Assembly (NCBI GenBank): GCA_963693285.1
Contig: OY848925.1
Span: forward strand, 5,124,932 to 5,188,931
DNA length: 64,000 nucleotides
Reading direction: 5' to 3'
From: Xestospongia muta
Lineage: Eukaryota > Porifera > Demospongiae > Haplosclerida > Petrosiidae
Shown: positions 62,976-64,000 of the stretch, piece after piece
How the letters are laid out: the number at the start of each line of letters is the position of its first letter
Position numbering within the stretch: the stretch's first letter is position 1
Made by a program: the position numbers and the translations under genes
Notes under the pieces: model-generated
Seen by the model: only the letters and a program-made list of their open reading frames with translations
Database searches by the model: none
Told to the model about the DNA's origin: nothing

Positions 62976-63339
62976 AGTACTTCATGTTTTTAAGTATTAT
63001 TTCATTTCATAATGACATAGATTGTTTTGTAGATTAATATTATTATCATTTATGATCAATGTAGTAAAATACTAAAGTATGTTTGTAATATGTGTAATTC
63101 GAGTTCATGGAAATTGCCCTATAGCTAGTTGAAATACCATATTTATATGGTATATAATATACTTTGAGTCCATGGAAGTTATCATATATAGCTAGTTGAG
63201 ATACCAGAGAGATTTTCTTTACAGTTATTGAACTATATATTTTGAGTATAGTGGTTACTTATAATTCAAAGAGTATCCTTAACTATTATATAGTGATAGT
63301 TTACACATCAAAACCACTCCTATATGCTGTTACAGCACA
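62976..63339. other. Intergenic with a short tandem duplication
   Basis: A segment with GAGTTCATGGAAAT, ATATAGCTAGTTGA and ATACCA occurs twice (about 63098-63140 and 63165-63208), separated by an AT-rich palindrome around ACCATATTTATATGGT. The rest is probable promoter of caspase-like gene 7. Confidence 0.5.
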
Positions 63340-64000
63340 ATGGCTGATGGCAATCTAAGGGACATAGAAAATTACAATGCTGAAGTACTAAGTCAAATAT
63401 TTCAGCTAGTAAGTGTGTCGAAGGTTGAGAATAAAATTGAGAACAAAGGCTCAAAGGAAGATAAGTCAAAAGAAGAATCTTCTACTGAGTCTGATGACTG
63501 GAGAAACCATGTACCTAATTCAAGAGAGATAATGGTCATTGCTTCATTTGGGGAGGTATCTGGATTTCAAGCAGTTCCAAAACGTATACCGAGTGATCAA
63601 GAAGGATCAAATCAATGGATGAGAAAGGAGATTGATCTTATTCAGGAACTGTACAGGAAAGATACAAACAATCAAGTTGTGTTTGTGTGTCCAGACTTTC
63701 CTGGGACAGAATGCTCTAAAGATTACTACATAGAGAAAATGAGGCAGTTGTTAACTAAATGCAAGAAACCTGGAGGTAAGTAAAATAGATATAAATGTCT
63801 TCAGTTATTAATTACTAATATTCATATAGCCCTTATCTGGTATACTGGTCATGGAGAGAAAAACAGTGGTAATTGGTGTTTTAAAGATGGTATCATCACC
63901 TTCCAGGATATCTTTGGTCTATATATGGATTGCTTTAGAGGAAAACCACTTACAATTGTTAGTGATTGCAGCTATTCTGGAAAATGGGTCAGAGAATGTA
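63340..64000 (+). CDS. Caspase-like protein 7, cut by window edge
   Basis: Exon 1 63340-63775 and exon 2 from 63830, running past the end. The most divergent copy in its N-terminal part: the tag is MADGNLRDIENYNAEVLSQI and the first strand REIMVIASFGEVSG, with VVFVCPDFPGTECSKDYY. The core is conserved: WYTGHGEKNSGNWCF and LTIVSDCSYSGKW, so both putative catalytic residues are present. Same phase-1 intron as its siblings. C-terminal half is not in the window. Confidence 0.72.

Overview
The window is animal nuclear DNA, most likely from a demosponge (an Amphimedon-like genome). Genes are dense. Nearly all introns are GT-AG and many are only 45-100 bp. Intergenic DNA is AT-rich. The gene mix combines animal housekeeping genes with SRCR, NIDO, Ig-like and leishmanolysin-type mosaic proteins. 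Assignment to sponges is inference; being metazoan is well supported by PSEN, RPS6KC1, FBXO5-like, IQCB1 and AP4S1.

Layout. 1-18 kb is a conserved housekeeping block: presenilin (+), RPS6KC1 (-), ARL2 (+), a three-SRCR secreted protein (+), LRR1 (-), an EMI1/FBXO5-like F-box protein (+) and tubulin cofactor B (+). 18-39 kb holds two tandem paralogues of a large secreted mosaic protein: M8 (leishmanolysin-type) metalloprotease, Cys-rich module, NIDO, somatomedin-B-like module, mucin-like Ser/Thr repeats, SRCR and a conserved C-terminal region. Copy 1 has three NIDO modules and an apparent one-base frameshift in the protease; copy 2 has one NIDO and reads through. 39-49 kb is a head-to-tail array of five two-exon genes with a caspase-like (clan CD) signature, WYTGHG followed by DCSYSG. 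49-56 kb carries IQCB1 and two Ig-like membrane proteins on the minus strand. 55.8-58.4 kb is a graveyard: a TDP1 relic, a relic of the M8 terminal exon and a sixth, broken caspase-like gene. 58.7-63 kb has TDP1 with an N-terminal PBZ zinc finger, then AP4S1. A seventh caspase-like gene runs off the right edge.

How it fits together. The left block is ordinary, with two tight divergent promoters (RPS6KC1/ARL2 and LRR1/FBXO5-like); the second contains an E2F-like site. ARL2 and TBCB both belong to tubulin folding. The accessory half was built by repeated block duplication: the last exon of an M8 gene travels with a caspase-like gene downstream, leaving two exon relics. The caspase-like family and the M8-NIDO-SRCR mosaics are the most novel content. 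I see no tRNA, rRNA, CRISPR or intact transposon. Exon borders were read by eye from frame, splice sites and paralogue comparison; no transcript data were available.
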